Source: an uncultured Duncaniella sp.
GTDB lineage: Bacteria > Bacteroidota > Bacteroidia > Bacteroidales > Muribaculaceae
DNA: 13,778 nt
Direction of reading: 5' to 3'
NCBI GenBank assembly: GCA_910587515.1
Contig: CAJULW010000042.1
Span: 1 to 13,778, forward strand
In this document: positions 1 to 8,000 of the stretch, piece after piece
Numbering within the stretch: the first letter of the stretch is position 1
How the letters are laid out: each line of letters opens with the position of its first letter
Made by a program: the position numbers and the translations under genes
Notes under the pieces: generated by a model
What the model was told of the DNA's origin: nothing
Seen by the model: the letters and a program-made list of their open reading frames with translations, nothing else
Databases searched by the model: none

Positions 1-21
1 TACACGACGCTCTTCCGATCT
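1..21. other. Illumina adapter remnant at the contig end
   Basis: The first 21 bases match exactly the 3' end of the Illumina TruSeq read-1 adapter (the stretch ending GACGCTCTTCCGATCT). This is library-construction sequence, not genome. Position 22 is therefore the first base that can be trusted as biological, and the gene reading through this point is truncated by the assembly. The match is from memory of the adapter sequence, but it is exact over its whole length. Confidence 0.95.
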
Positions 22-22
22 C

Positions 23-607
23 GGAGGTATTTGTCCTATGTCTACACCGGAAACTGCTGAGCCGCTATTCATGGAGTGTCCCCAGAAAGCCGATGGGATG
101 AATGATATGCTCTTCTTTGGCGTCCAGGTCCAAAGCCGGGTCTACCAGCGCAATGGCCCGGCGGATGTTGCGATACCCGGAACCATGGTCGACAAACAGC
201 TTGTGGCTCTGTCGAGAGCCGCTTTCACCGGACGGTCGGGCTCTTCACGCAAAATACTTCTCGCCGGCTCCGGCCTTATCGAAACACTCAACACAATACC
301 CGCGGCCAAAGTCATCAGCGCGGAAGACAAAAAGACAGTTTGGGGTGTCGACTTCCACCTTATAGTTACCAAATTCGGAACCCTATACGTACACCATTCG
401 GAAGTTTTCGACTTATGCGGAAAAGAAAACTGCGGCATGGTCATAGACCCGGAATATATCACAAAATATTCCCATGTGCCATTCTCGGCCGAGCGCATCA
501 GCTTCCGCAAACAAGGAGTCCGAAACACCGAAGGAGTGGTACTGACAGAAGCTTCATGTCTGGTGCTCCGCCATCCGGACGCCCATATACGAATCGAACC
601 TGAATAA
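23..607 (+). CDS. Phage major-capsid-like protein (SU10 / DUF5309-type), 5'-truncated
   Basis: The frame has no stop from the contig edge to the TAA at 605-607, so the ATG at 38 is probably an internal methionine and the real start lies off the contig. The visible ~195 residues look like the C-terminal part of an HK97-fold capsid protein of the DUF5309 / SU10 major capsid family, common in Bacteroidales prophages: a WGVDFHLI segment, a GTLYVHHSEVFD segment, DPEYITKY, and a LTEASCLVLRHPDAHIRI tail. That assignment is by recalled resemblance, not a search. No other phage gene is present; the next gene is a convergent housekeeping PPIase, so this is either the edge of a prophage, a relic, or a domesticated capsid-fold gene. 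Its last codon and stop lie inside the long inverted repeat at 600-664. Confidence 0.6.
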   Translation, partial: GGICPMSTPETAEPLFMECPQKADGMNDMLFFGVQVQSRVYQRNGPADVAIPGTMVDKQLVALSRAAFTGRSGSSRKILLAGSGLIETLNTIPAAKVISAEDKKTVWGVDFHLIVTKFGTLYVHHSEVFDLCGKENCGMVIDPEYITKYSHVPFSAERISFRKQGVRNTEGVVLTEASCLVLRHPDAHIRIEPE

Positions 608-664
608 AAAATGCAAACAGAGATTTCCGATTGTCGGAAATCTCTGTTTGCATTTTTTATTCAG
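600..664. terminator. Perfect 31-bp inverted repeat; bidirectional terminator
   Basis: Positions 600-630 are the exact reverse complement of 634-664, with a three-base loop (TTG, 631-633). Each arm carries an A6/T6 run, so a T tract follows the stem core on both strands. It lies between two convergent genes, the capsid-like gene (stop 605-607, inside the left arm) and the FKBP lipoprotein gene (stop 677-679), which fits a shared bidirectional intrinsic terminator. A flawless 31-bp stem is long for a terminator. Confidence 0.85.
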
Positions 665-676
665 CTAAGCAAATAC

Positions 677-1591
677 TTACTTGCCAGGATTGACCTCAGA
701 AGTCTCAACCTCGAAAACAAGCATGGCATTCGGAGCGATACCGGCCTGTGGATTGCCGTCAACACCGTAAGCGAGCTTGCCGGGGATATAAAGCACATAG
801 TGAGAACCGTTCTTCATCATTGAAAGTCCCTCTCCGAAACCTGCGACAACACGATTAGGATTCATCACAACACCTTCGGAATTAGAGTCAAACACCTTAC
901 CGTCGATAAGTTTGCCGGTATATTTGACTTTCGCGCTGCCGTTTGCACCGACAGCGTCACCGCTACCCTCATTGATCACTTTATATGCAAGACCGGATTC
1001 CGACATCTTGATAGCCGGGTCCTTAGCCATCATGTCTTTCAGGTAAGCCTCTCCCTTGGCTACATTTTCCTTTGCCTCGGGACTGTTTTCCTTAGCTTCG
1101 CGGGCAGCAGCTTCCTGCTTCTGATAATGCTCCATCATCTTCTGTTGAGCCTGCTCGGCAAGCTTCTGGAAATCCATCTGGAGATTACGCATCTGTTCGC
1201 TGTCAACGCTGTCCGAAGAAAATGCCTTGGCGTATGCTTCGTAAAGTTTTGCACGGTCGACAGGCACACCAGCTTCATCGTAACGGTATAACTGTCCTGC
1301 GAGCTGCAGACCGAAGCTCAGACCGGTAAGATAACCTTGCTGTGTCGTATCGGTCATGATAACCTGTTTGAGTCCGCGCAGGATATCCTCTTTCTTCAAA
1401 TTGGCCTTCTGATCCTCGGGGAGAGTCATGTATTCCGAAAGCAGACGGCTGCCTTGAGCCGCACCCATCGCTACTGACAGCGAATCACCGAAACCTTTGT
1501 TTGCATTGTTGTCTGATGAAGATGACTTGCCGCATGAGGTCGCGCCAAGCATAATTGCGGCTACACCGCATACCATGATAAGTTTTTTCAT
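677..1591 (-). CDS. FKBP-type peptidyl-prolyl isomerase, lipoprotein (FkpA/Mip-like)
   Basis: A 304-residue folding catalyst that isomerises Xaa-Pro bonds. The N-terminus (MKKLIMVCGVAAIMLGATSC) is a lipoprotein signal peptide ending in a lipobox with Cys20, followed by a Ser/Asn-rich tether, so the protein is expected to be membrane-anchored outside the cytoplasm. Residues ~33-190 form the helical FKBP_N dimerisation region, with an Ala/Gln/Glu-rich helix at ~140-175. Residues ~198-298 form the FKBP domain: KYTGKLIDGKVFDS with Tyr224, Phe234 and Asp235, LAYG with Tyr275, and LVFEVE with Phe293. The residue equivalent to Trp59 of FKBP12 is Phe252 (VVAGFGEGL). It lies 67 bp downstream of the fklB-like gene on the same strand with no promoter motif between, so co-transcription is likely. 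Confidence 0.93.
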   Translation of the reverse strand: MKKLIMVCGVAAIMLGATSCGKSSSSDNNANKGFGDSLSVAMGAAQGSRLLSEYMTLPEDQKANLKKEDILRGLKQVIMTDTTQQGYLTGLSFGLQLAGQLYRYDEAGVPVDRAKLYEAYAKAFSSDSVDSEQMRNLQMDFQKLAEQAQQKMMEHYQKQEAAAREAKENSPEAKENVAKGEAYLKDMMAKDPAIKMSESGLAYKVINEGSGDAVGANGSAKVKYTGKLIDGKVFDSNSEGVVMNPNRVVAGFGEGLSMMKNGSHYVLYIPGKLAYGVDGNPQAGIAPNAMLVFEVETSEVNPGK

Positions 1592-1658
1592 GAACTTGTT
1601 AGTTATTAATAATGGTGTTTATTCTGTATTTGACGGGACGACACTCCCGGTGTATTTT

Positions 1659-2285
1659 TTACTTCTTTATAACTTTAAGAAGCTCTACGTCGAAAATCAG
1701 AGTCGCATTCGGGCCAATCATACCTCCGGCTCCCTGAGGACCGTATGCCAACTGAGAGGGAATAAACAGACGCCACTTCGAGCCGGCTTTCATCAACTGT
1801 AAAGCTTCCACCCATCCCGGTATAACCTGTGTCACTCCAAAAGTGGCAGGAACCCCACGTTCTACCGAACTGTCAAACACGGTTCCGTCAATAAGCTTAC
1901 CGGTATAATGAACCTCTACTTGATCCTGAGCGGAAGGCTTTTCACCTTCTCCATCCTTGATCACTTCATATTGCAAACCTGAAGCGGTAGTCTCGACCTC
2001 GGCACGCTTGCCGTTTTCTTCGAGAAACTGTTTTCCGGCCGCTTCGTTTACGTCTGCCATCTTAGCCGCCTCAGCACGCTGCTGCTCCTCGAGAGCGGTA
2101 AAATATTTCTGGATCTCAGCCTTAGCCTCGTCATAGCTCATCTTAGGCTCGCTACCATAGAATACGGCTGCTACACCATCTGCGAAATCCGCTACGTTTA
2201 TTTCTTTTATGCCGCTCGCACGGAAGTTATTACCCATGCTCAATCCAAGAGCATAGCTTATACGATCCAATTCTTTATTTTCCAT
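1659..2285 (-). CDS. fklB: FKBP-type peptidyl-prolyl isomerase, FklB-like
   Basis: A 208-residue prolyl isomerase. Residues ~5-90 are the helical FKBP_N region and ~100-205 the FKBP domain. The HYTGKLIDGTVFDSS and QVIPGWVEALQLMKAGSKW blocks are very close to E. coli FklB (FKBP22), and Trp158, Tyr181 and Phe198 of the active-site pocket are present. No signal peptide or lipobox is seen, so a cytoplasmic or SecB/Tat-independent location is likely, unlike its lipoprotein neighbour. The frame extends upstream to 2330, but that 15-residue extension (MQTCRFRVELTSIII) is unlike the family and overlaps the promoter at 2328-2335, so the start at 2285 (MENKELDRIS) is chosen. The upstream leader is A/T-rich without a clear Shine-Dalgarno, usual for Bacteroidota. 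Confidence 0.93.
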   Translation of the reverse strand: MENKELDRISYALGLSMGNNFRASGIKEINVADFADGVAAVFYGSEPKMSYDEAKAEIQKYFTALEEQQRAEAAKMADVNEAAGKQFLEENGKRAEVETTASGLQYEVIKDGEGEKPSAQDQVEVHYTGKLIDGTVFDSSVERGVPATFGVTQVIPGWVEALQLMKAGSKWRLFIPSQLAYGPQGAGGMIGPNATLIFDVELLKVIKK

Positions 2286-2327
2286 AATTATTATTGATGT
2301 TAATTCAACTCTAAATCTGCAGGTTTG

Positions 2328-2335
2328 CAAAGATA
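2328..2335 (-). promoter_or_regulatory. Bacteroidota -7 promoter element for fklB-like gene
   Basis: The minus strand reads TATCTTTG, a full match to the Bacteroidota housekeeping -7 consensus TAnnTTTG. It is 42 bases upstream of the start at 2285, giving a leader of roughly 35 nt. No good TTTG -33 element is seen at the usual spacing. The 175-bp gap 2286-2460 contains no convincing hairpin terminator for ribE; the remainder is A/T-rich without other recognisable signals. Confidence 0.6.
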
Positions 2336-2460
2336 GAGTATTTTATGGCTGCTTGTTGAAATTTTTAATTTAAAAAAGTTAAAACCGGACTATGCCATAC
2401 CGTAAAACCTAATCCGTGTTATACAGTATTGCATATCAAAACACTCTCACATTTAGCTTC

Positions 2461-3063
2461 TTAGAACTCCTGAAGGCGCGCAAGGTATTTGCCTATGATA
2501 TCAAACTCGATATTCACCCTCGTCCCAGGCACTATATCTTTGAAATTGGTGTGCTCGAAAGTATAAGGAATAATTGCCACTCGAAACGAATAGCGTTCTG
2601 AATCACAGACTGTCAGGCTGACACCATTGACCGTGACAGAACCCTTTTCGACCGTCACATAACCTTTAGAGGCCATCGACGGGTCTACATTATATGCAAA
2701 CCGATAATAACGGCTACCTTCCACCTCCTCTATATCCTCGCATACAGCCGTACAGTCGACATGCCCCTGCACTATATGGCCGTCAAGACGTCCGTTCATC
2801 AGCATTGACCGTTCGAGATTTACACGGCTCCCCTTTGTAAGAAACCCGAGATTGCTACGGTCAAGAGTCTCACGTATCGCTGTCACGGTATAAGTCCCGT
2901 CACCAGGCAAAGCGACGACCGTGAGACACACCCCGTTATGCGCGACACTTTGGTCGATCTTCAATTCATCCGTGAAACTGCATTTAACTCGTAGATCGAC
3001 ATTTCCGTTACGGCTGACCACATCGATCACCTCGGCAGCCTCTTCCACTATTCCTGAAAACAT
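2461..3063 (-). CDS. ribE: Riboflavin synthase (alpha subunit)
   Basis: A 200-residue enzyme that dismutates two 6,7-dimethyl-8-ribityllumazine molecules to riboflavin plus the pyrimidinedione that is recycled. It begins with the family's hallmark MFSGIVEE and contains the two tandem lumazine-binding barrels: the first (~1-97) with NGVCLTV and a LERSM segment, the second (~98-190) with GHIVQGHVD and NGVSLTV. Length is normal for the family. It stands alone: no ribD, ribA/B or ribH is nearby, and no FMN (RFN) riboswitch is seen in the 87-bp upstream gap. Transcription appears to start from the divergent promoter shared with the adenosyltransferase gene. Confidence 0.95.
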   Translation of the reverse strand: MFSGIVEEAAEVIDVVSRNGNVDLRVKCSFTDELKIDQSVAHNGVCLTVVALPGDGTYTVTAIRETLDRSNLGFLTKGSRVNLERSMLMNGRLDGHIVQGHVDCTAVCEDIEEVEGSRYYRFAYNVDPSMASKGYVTVEKGSVTVNGVSLTVCDSERYSFRVAIIPYTFEHTNFKDIVPGTRVNIEFDIIGKYLARLQEF

Positions 3064-3104
3064 TGTCTATACTTATTTTGTATAAATGATGGTATTAATT
3101 GCCA

Positions 3105-3121
3105 CAAATTTACGAAATTTG
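3105..3121. promoter_or_regulatory. Divergent back-to-back promoter, ribE / cobalamin adenosyltransferase
   Basis: On the minus strand TAAATTTG (3112 down to 3105) is a full TAnnTTTG -7 element for ribE, and TTTG (3135-3132) sits 19 bases upstream as a -33 element. On the plus strand GAAATTTG (3114-3121) is a one-mismatch -7 element for the adenosyltransferase gene, 29 bases before its ATG; no good -33 is seen for it. The two form the perfect inverted repeat CAAATTT-ACG-AAATTTG. The minus-strand call is firm; the plus-strand call is tentative. Confidence 0.6.
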
Positions 3122-3150
3122 CCATTCAAAGCAAAAACACCGACAAAATC

Positions 3151-3735
3151 ATGAAAAAAAGCCCACTATACACCCGCACAGGCGACAATGGAACAACCTC
3201 CCTGGTCGGAGGCCAGCGCGTAGCCAAAAACTCACCTCGCGTCAACGCCTACGGATCAGTCGACGAACTAAACTCAATGATAGGCCTCCTCAACTCCTTC
3301 ATACAGACAATGCCATCAGGAACTCCAGACATCAAAAGCGACCTTAACGGAATTGGGAGCCTGCTGTTCGATATAGGCGCATATCTCGCCACCGACAACA
3401 CATCTGGCATTGACGCAAACGAGTCCACTCCTTTCACAACTAAAATAGATAAAGCCATCCTGAAACTCGAACGCGATATCGACACACTTGACGCAGCAGT
3501 CCCACCGCTTCGGCAATTCGTAATACCCGGAGGATGCATCGCTGCCGCATACGCGCACGTAGCACGCACCGTATGCCGTCGGGCGGAACGCGACATCCTA
3601 ACCCTCTCCGACACGGGAGCCGCTATCACACCCGTCGTACTCAACTACATCAACCGCCTCAGCGACTACCTCTTCATCCTTGCCCGCTATCTCAACCACA
3701 GCACCTCGACCCCCGAACCGACCTGGCGACAATAA
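3151..3735 (+). CDS. PduO-type cob(I)alamin adenosyltransferase
   Basis: A 194-residue ATP:cob(I)alamin adenosyltransferase that makes adenosylcobalamin, the cofactor of methylmalonyl-CoA mutase and related radical enzymes. The N-terminal ATP-binding motif YTRTGDNGTTSL is at residues 7-18, AYGSVDELN at 33-41, and the C-terminal ARTVCRRAER block (Arg139, Arg143, Glu146) and YINRLSDYLFILAR (166-179) match the PduO/MMAB family, which works as a trimer of four-helix bundles. Length is typical for the single-domain form. It is not in a cobalamin or propanediol cluster, and no cobalamin riboswitch is seen in the 87-bp gap upstream. It is followed by its own intrinsic terminator at 3797-3824 and seems monocistronic. 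Confidence 0.94.
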   Translation: MKKSPLYTRTGDNGTTSLVGGQRVAKNSPRVNAYGSVDELNSMIGLLNSFIQTMPSGTPDIKSDLNGIGSLLFDIGAYLATDNTSGIDANESTPFTTKIDKAILKLERDIDTLDAAVPPLRQFVIPGGCIAAAYAHVARTVCRRAERDILTLSDTGAAITPVVLNYINRLSDYLFILARYLNHSTSTPEPTWRQ

Positions 3736-3796
3736 GCAACGATTCTCCCCCGAAACCAAAAATCCGTATCCGGTTAATTTCTCAAACTTTAGCATC

Positions 3797-3824
3797 AAAA
3801 AAACCGCCATGAGCGGTTTTTTTT
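3797..3824 (+). terminator. Intrinsic terminator after adenosyltransferase gene
   Basis: An A7-CCGC / GCGG-T8 hairpin: 11-bp stem (3797-3807 with 3813-3823), five-base loop CATGA, T tract at 3817-3824. It lies 61 bases after the stop codon at 3735 and immediately before the trpS -7 element. The A tract on the other arm would also let it act on the minus strand. Confidence 0.88.
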
Positions 3825-3825
3825 G

Positions 3826-3833
3826 TAAATTTG
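3826..3833 (+). promoter_or_regulatory. -7 promoter element for trpS
   Basis: TAAATTTG is a full match to the Bacteroidota TAnnTTTG consensus, directly abutting the T tract of the preceding terminator. Transcription would start near 3838-3841, about 45 bases before the trpS ATG. The -33 region falls inside the terminator stem and has no TTTG at the usual spacing, so an unaided promoter would be expected to be modest. Confidence 0.6.
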
Positions 3834-3860
3834 TGGGCTGTTTTCATCGCAGCCCACAAA
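3830..3860. promoter_or_regulatory. 11-bp inverted repeat over the trpS promoter, possible operator
   Basis: TTTGTGGGCTG (3830-3840) and CAGCCCACAAA (3850-3860) are exact reverse complements separated by nine bases, giving a centre-to-centre distance of 20 bp, about two helical turns. The left arm includes the TTTG of the -7 element and the predicted transcription start. That position suits a dimeric DNA-binding repressor. An RNA hairpin is less likely because most of the left arm lies at or before the start point. No T tract follows the right arm, so it is not a terminator for plus-strand transcripts. The regulator is unknown. Confidence 0.5.
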
Positions 3861-3882
3861 ACAAGTTAATACACAACACATT

Positions 3883-4938
3883 ATGAGTGAGAAAGAAATA
3901 GTACTTTCGGGCATACGTGCAACTGGAAATCTCCATTTAGGGAACTATTACGGGGCACTAAGCAAATTCGTGAAAATGCAGAACGATTATGACTGCCTGT
4001 TCTTCATAGCCGACCTGCACGCACTCACTACCAGCCCCGATCCTGACGCGCTCCATGAGAATGTTAAAAATATACTCGCTGAATATCTTGCAGCCGGCAT
4101 AGATCCGGAAAAAGCCACTATATTCGTACAGAGCGATGTCCCGGAAATATCCGAAATGTACCTGCTGCTCAATATGCATGTCGGAATAGGAGAACTTATG
4201 CGCACAGCATCATTCAAAGACAAAGCCCGCAAACAGCTCGGACTCACCGACAATGGTGATGATATCGAAAAACAGATAATCGGGACAGACTCCAATAAAC
4301 GAGTAAACGCCGGCCTGCTCACCTATCCCACCCTCATGGCCGTCGACATATTAATCCAAAAAGCCCACAAAGTACCGGTCGGCAAAGACCAGGAACAACA
4401 TCTTGAGCTTACACGTCGATTCGCCCGTCGCTTCAACTCTTTCTATGGGGTCGACCTGTTTCCCGAACCGGAAAATTTCAATTTCGGAGGACACGCGGTC
4501 AAAGTCCCCGGTCTAGACGGATCAGGCAAAATGGGCAAAAGCGAAGGCAACTGCATCTATCTTGTCGACGAAGAAAAGGTTCTGCGCAAAAAAGTGATGC
4601 GCGCTGTCACCGACGAAGGCCCCAAAGAACTGAACCAACCTCTGTCACAACCAGTCGAAAACCTACTCACACTCATGGAACTCACCTCCACACCGGAGAT
4701 CGTACAAAGCTACCGTGACGCATACGCAGACTGCTCTATCCGATACGGAGACCTCAAAAAGCAATTGGCCGAAGACATCCTTAAAGTCACGACTCCCATA
4801 CGCGAACGCTATCAGGACATCCGCAGCGACGACGCATATATCTCACGTGTCGTGCGTCAGGGAGCCGAACGAGCACGCGAACGCGCGGCCCGCACGCTTG
4901 CCGAGGTACGCCAGGCAATGGGTATCCGAAAATTCTAA
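3883..4938 (+). CDS. trpS: Tryptophanyl-tRNA synthetase
   Basis: A 351-residue class I aminoacyl-tRNA synthetase that charges tRNA-Trp. The HIGH-equivalent signature is TGNLHLGNYYGA (residues 14-25), the KMSKS loop is KMGKS (216-220) within GLDGSGKMGKSEGN, and VPVGKDQEQH (164-173) matches the family's ATP/tryptophan site region. The C-terminal helical domain ends around residue 350; length is normal for a bacterial TrpS. It is the first gene of a plus-strand run followed 94 bp later by the DUF2723 gene with no terminator or clear promoter between. The leader is too short, and lacks the conserved T-box sequence, to be a T-box regulated gene; control may instead be at the repeat at 3830-3860. 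Confidence 0.97.
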   Translation: MSEKEIVLSGIRATGNLHLGNYYGALSKFVKMQNDYDCLFFIADLHALTTSPDPDALHENVKNILAEYLAAGIDPEKATIFVQSDVPEISEMYLLLNMHVGIGELMRTASFKDKARKQLGLTDNGDDIEKQIIGTDSNKRVNAGLLTYPTLMAVDILIQKAHKVPVGKDQEQHLELTRRFARRFNSFYGVDLFPEPENFNFGGHAVKVPGLDGSGKMGKSEGNCIYLVDEEKVLRKKVMRAVTDEGPKELNQPLSQPVENLLTLMELTSTPEIVQSYRDAYADCSIRYGDLKKQLAEDILKVTTPIRERYQDIRSDDAYISRVVRQGAERARERAARTLAEVRQAMGIRKF

Positions 4939-5032
4939 AACAAAACCTATCCCTCTTTATAATTCCCCAAATTTTCACTCGATAATTAGCCCGCTTCCAC
5001 CGTCTCTAAGAGGATAAACAACAATCCAAAGA

Positions 5033-8000
5033 ATGAAAAAATACCAAATAATCAACAACTCCCTCGGTTGGCTGTGTTTCTTTATCGCGGCTGTGACCTA
5101 CATGCTCACAATCGAACCGACCGCAAGCTTCTGGGACTGCCCGGAATTCATCTCGCAAGGCTACAAACTCGAAGTCGGCCACCCGCCGGGCAACCCTATA
5201 TTCATGCTTGCCGCGCGATTTTTTGTCAACTTCGCATTCGGTGACGTAAGCAAAGTCGCGATGATGGTCAACACCATGTCCGCACTTCTTTCAGCCGCCA
5301 CTATATTACTTCTGTTCTGGACAATAACACATCTCGTAAAGAGACTTATCGTCAAAGACGACGCCAAGGAAGTCAGCCTTGTGCAAATGCTCGTCATATT
5401 CGGATCAGGAATATGCGGGGCGCTTGCCTACACATGGAGCGACACATTCTGGTTTTCGGCCGTTGAAGGCGAGGTATACGCATTCTCATCATTCTGCACC
5501 GCGCTCGTATTCTGGCTCATTCTAAAATGGGAAAACCGAGCATCCATGCCCCACAGCGACAAGTATCTCATACTCATCGCCTACGTCATAGGAATATCGA
5601 TAGCCGTACACCTACTCAACCTATTGTGTATCCCCGCTATCGCTCTCGTCATCTATTACCGCCTCTGCAACAACACGACAGCCAAAGGCTCTTTGATCAC
5701 CTTAGCCGTATCAGCCGTTGTCGTAGGATTGATTCTCTACGGACTTGTCCCGGGATTCATCGAAGTGTCGCAATACTTCGAACTGTTCTTCGTCAATGTC
5801 CTCGGATGCAGCTACAATGTCGGAGTGCTAATATATGCAATCCTCGCTGTCGGTTGCTTCATCTGGGCCATACGCGCGCTCTACCGCCAAAAAAGTGTGA
5901 CTGAAATCCGTCTGAGCGTCATACTGAGCATATTCTTCTCCGGCATCCCTTTCATCGGTGAAAGTATGCTTATACCGGTAATCATCATGGGGGCGCTCAT
6001 AGCCTACCTGTTCATGGCAAAGAAACTACCGGTCAGAATTCTCAATCTCGTGGTGATGAGCATATTCGTGATCTTCATCGGCTACTCCTCCTACGCGTTG
6101 CTACTTATACGTGCGAGCGCCAACCCTCCGATGAACCAAAACGCTCCCGATAATGTATTCGCCCTTGCCTCATATCTCAACCGCGAACAATACGGAGAAC
6201 GTCCGCTTTTCTACGGACAGACCCACCAATCAAGCGTCGTCTATGAAGTCAACGATAACGGAGAAGTCTCGCCAATGTTCAAAGAAGGCAAAGCCCTCTA
6301 TGCCAAAACCGTAAAAACATCTCCGGACCAACCTGACAGATATGTGGTGACAGGCCACAAGAAAGACTACATAATGGCCCCGGAACTCAACATGATATTT
6401 CCGCGCATTTACAGCGGACAACACGCAGCAGCCTATAGCGATTGGATCGGAGGTCTCAAAGGGAAACCGGTTTCAGCCACCCAATATGTACGTAACGGAG
6501 AAACACTTCAGACACAAGACAAAATCAAGCCCACCATGGGCGAAAGTCTGCGCTTCTTCCTCGTATATCAGCTCAACCACATGTATTGGCGATATTTCAT
6601 GTGGAACTTCGCAGGCCGCCAAAACGACATACAAGGCAACGGGGAAGTCAATCACGGAAACTGGATTTCCGGCATACCTTTCATCGACAATCCGCGACTC
6701 GGTGACCAAAGCCTGCTTCCGGCAAGCGACGGCAAAGACAATAAAGGCCACAACGTCTTCTTCATGCTGCCACTGCTGATGGGCATAATAGGACTCGGAT
6801 GGCAGGCTTTCACTTCAAAACGCGGCATAGAACAATTCTGGGTCATATTCTTCCTCTTCTTCATGACCGGTATAGCCATCGTGCTCTATCTCAATCAGAC
6901 CCCGACCCAGCCCCGCGAACGAGACTACGCATTCGCCGGATCTTTTTACGCGTTCGCCATCTGGCTCGGCATGGGAGTGGCAGGACTTTGGGCCCTTGTC
7001 AGAGAGTTGTTCGGCAAAACAAAGAAACTCCCCGCCCAAACGATGGAGGCGGCCCCCCAAAGCGATGTTGAAAACGCAAAAGAGTGCAAGGCCAGTCTTG
7101 CAGGGGCTATTTTCGCATGCGTAATCGGATTGATCGTACCATTGCAAATGGTATCGCAGACATGGGATGACCATGACCGTTCGGGACGCTACGTCACCCG
7201 CGACTTCGGCATGAACTATCTCGACTCCGTAGACGAAAACGGCATAATCTTCACCAACGGAGATAACGACACATTCCCGCTATGGTACGCACAGGAAGTC
7301 GAAGGACATCGCACCGACGTAAAAGTAGTCAATCTTTCATACCTGACCACAGACTGGTACGCCAACCAGGTCAAGCACCCGTCATATGAGGCTCCAGGCA
7401 TCGAAACTCTCGCCAAACCCGAAGACTACGGATACGAGCGCATGAACTTCAGCTATTTCGATGCTGAATGCGATACGACTCCGGTAAATATCTTCACAGC
7501 CTTGCGTCAGGTATACGATCCGAAATCAAGCGAGAACGCCTGGAACGCACCGATGATGAAATACAATAATTTCTTCATACCCGTCGACATTCCCGCAGCA
7601 GTCAAAGCAGGACGCATAACCGAGGAGGAAGCCGCTGTAGCCGACACATCAATCGAAGCCAATATGGCAAACGACCGCGACGCCTCACGCCATGGAGGTC
7701 TGAGCCTGAGTCAGATTCTTTCGCTCGACATACTCGCAACCTCTGTGAAAAACGGTTGGAAACATCCTATATATTTCGCATCTACAGTACCGTCCGACTA
7801 TTATGTCGGTCTCCAACCATATCTCCGCTCGACCGGTATGGCCTACGAGGTCACACCTCTACGCAACGAAGAAAACAGTGATAAAGACATCTCCGCTGTC
7901 AATACAGAAAAAGCGTATCGCAACATCACTGAAAAATTCCGTTGGGGCGGACTTGACAAAGTCACGGATCCAAGCCAGATCTATCTTGACGAGACCGTAA

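Noticed and set aside
142..528. A 128-codon minus-strand frame inside the capsid-like gene
   Set aside because: It is antisense to a longer frame with family-like sequence and has no promoter or motif of its own.
1634..1649. Hairpin CGGGA-CGACAC-TCCCG between the two FKBP genes as a terminator
   Set aside because: Only a 5-bp stem and no T tract after it on the minus strand; the genes are more likely co-transcribed.
2286..2330. N-terminal extension of the FklB-like protein to 2330
   Set aside because: The 15 extra residues are unlike the family and would begin within the predicted -7 promoter element.
3064..3150. FMN riboswitch for ribE or cobalamin riboswitch for the adenosyltransferase
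   Set aside because: The gap of 87 bp is shared by two divergent promoters and is A/T-rich with none of the conserved riboswitch elements.
3834..3882. T-box or attenuator leader for trpS
   Set aside because: The leader is under 50 bases, lacks the conserved T-box sequence, and the inverted repeat is not followed by a T tract.
6815..7174. A 119-codon minus-strand frame inside the DUF2723 gene
   Set aside because: Shadow of the conserved plus-strand coding sequence; the peptide is low in recognisable structure.
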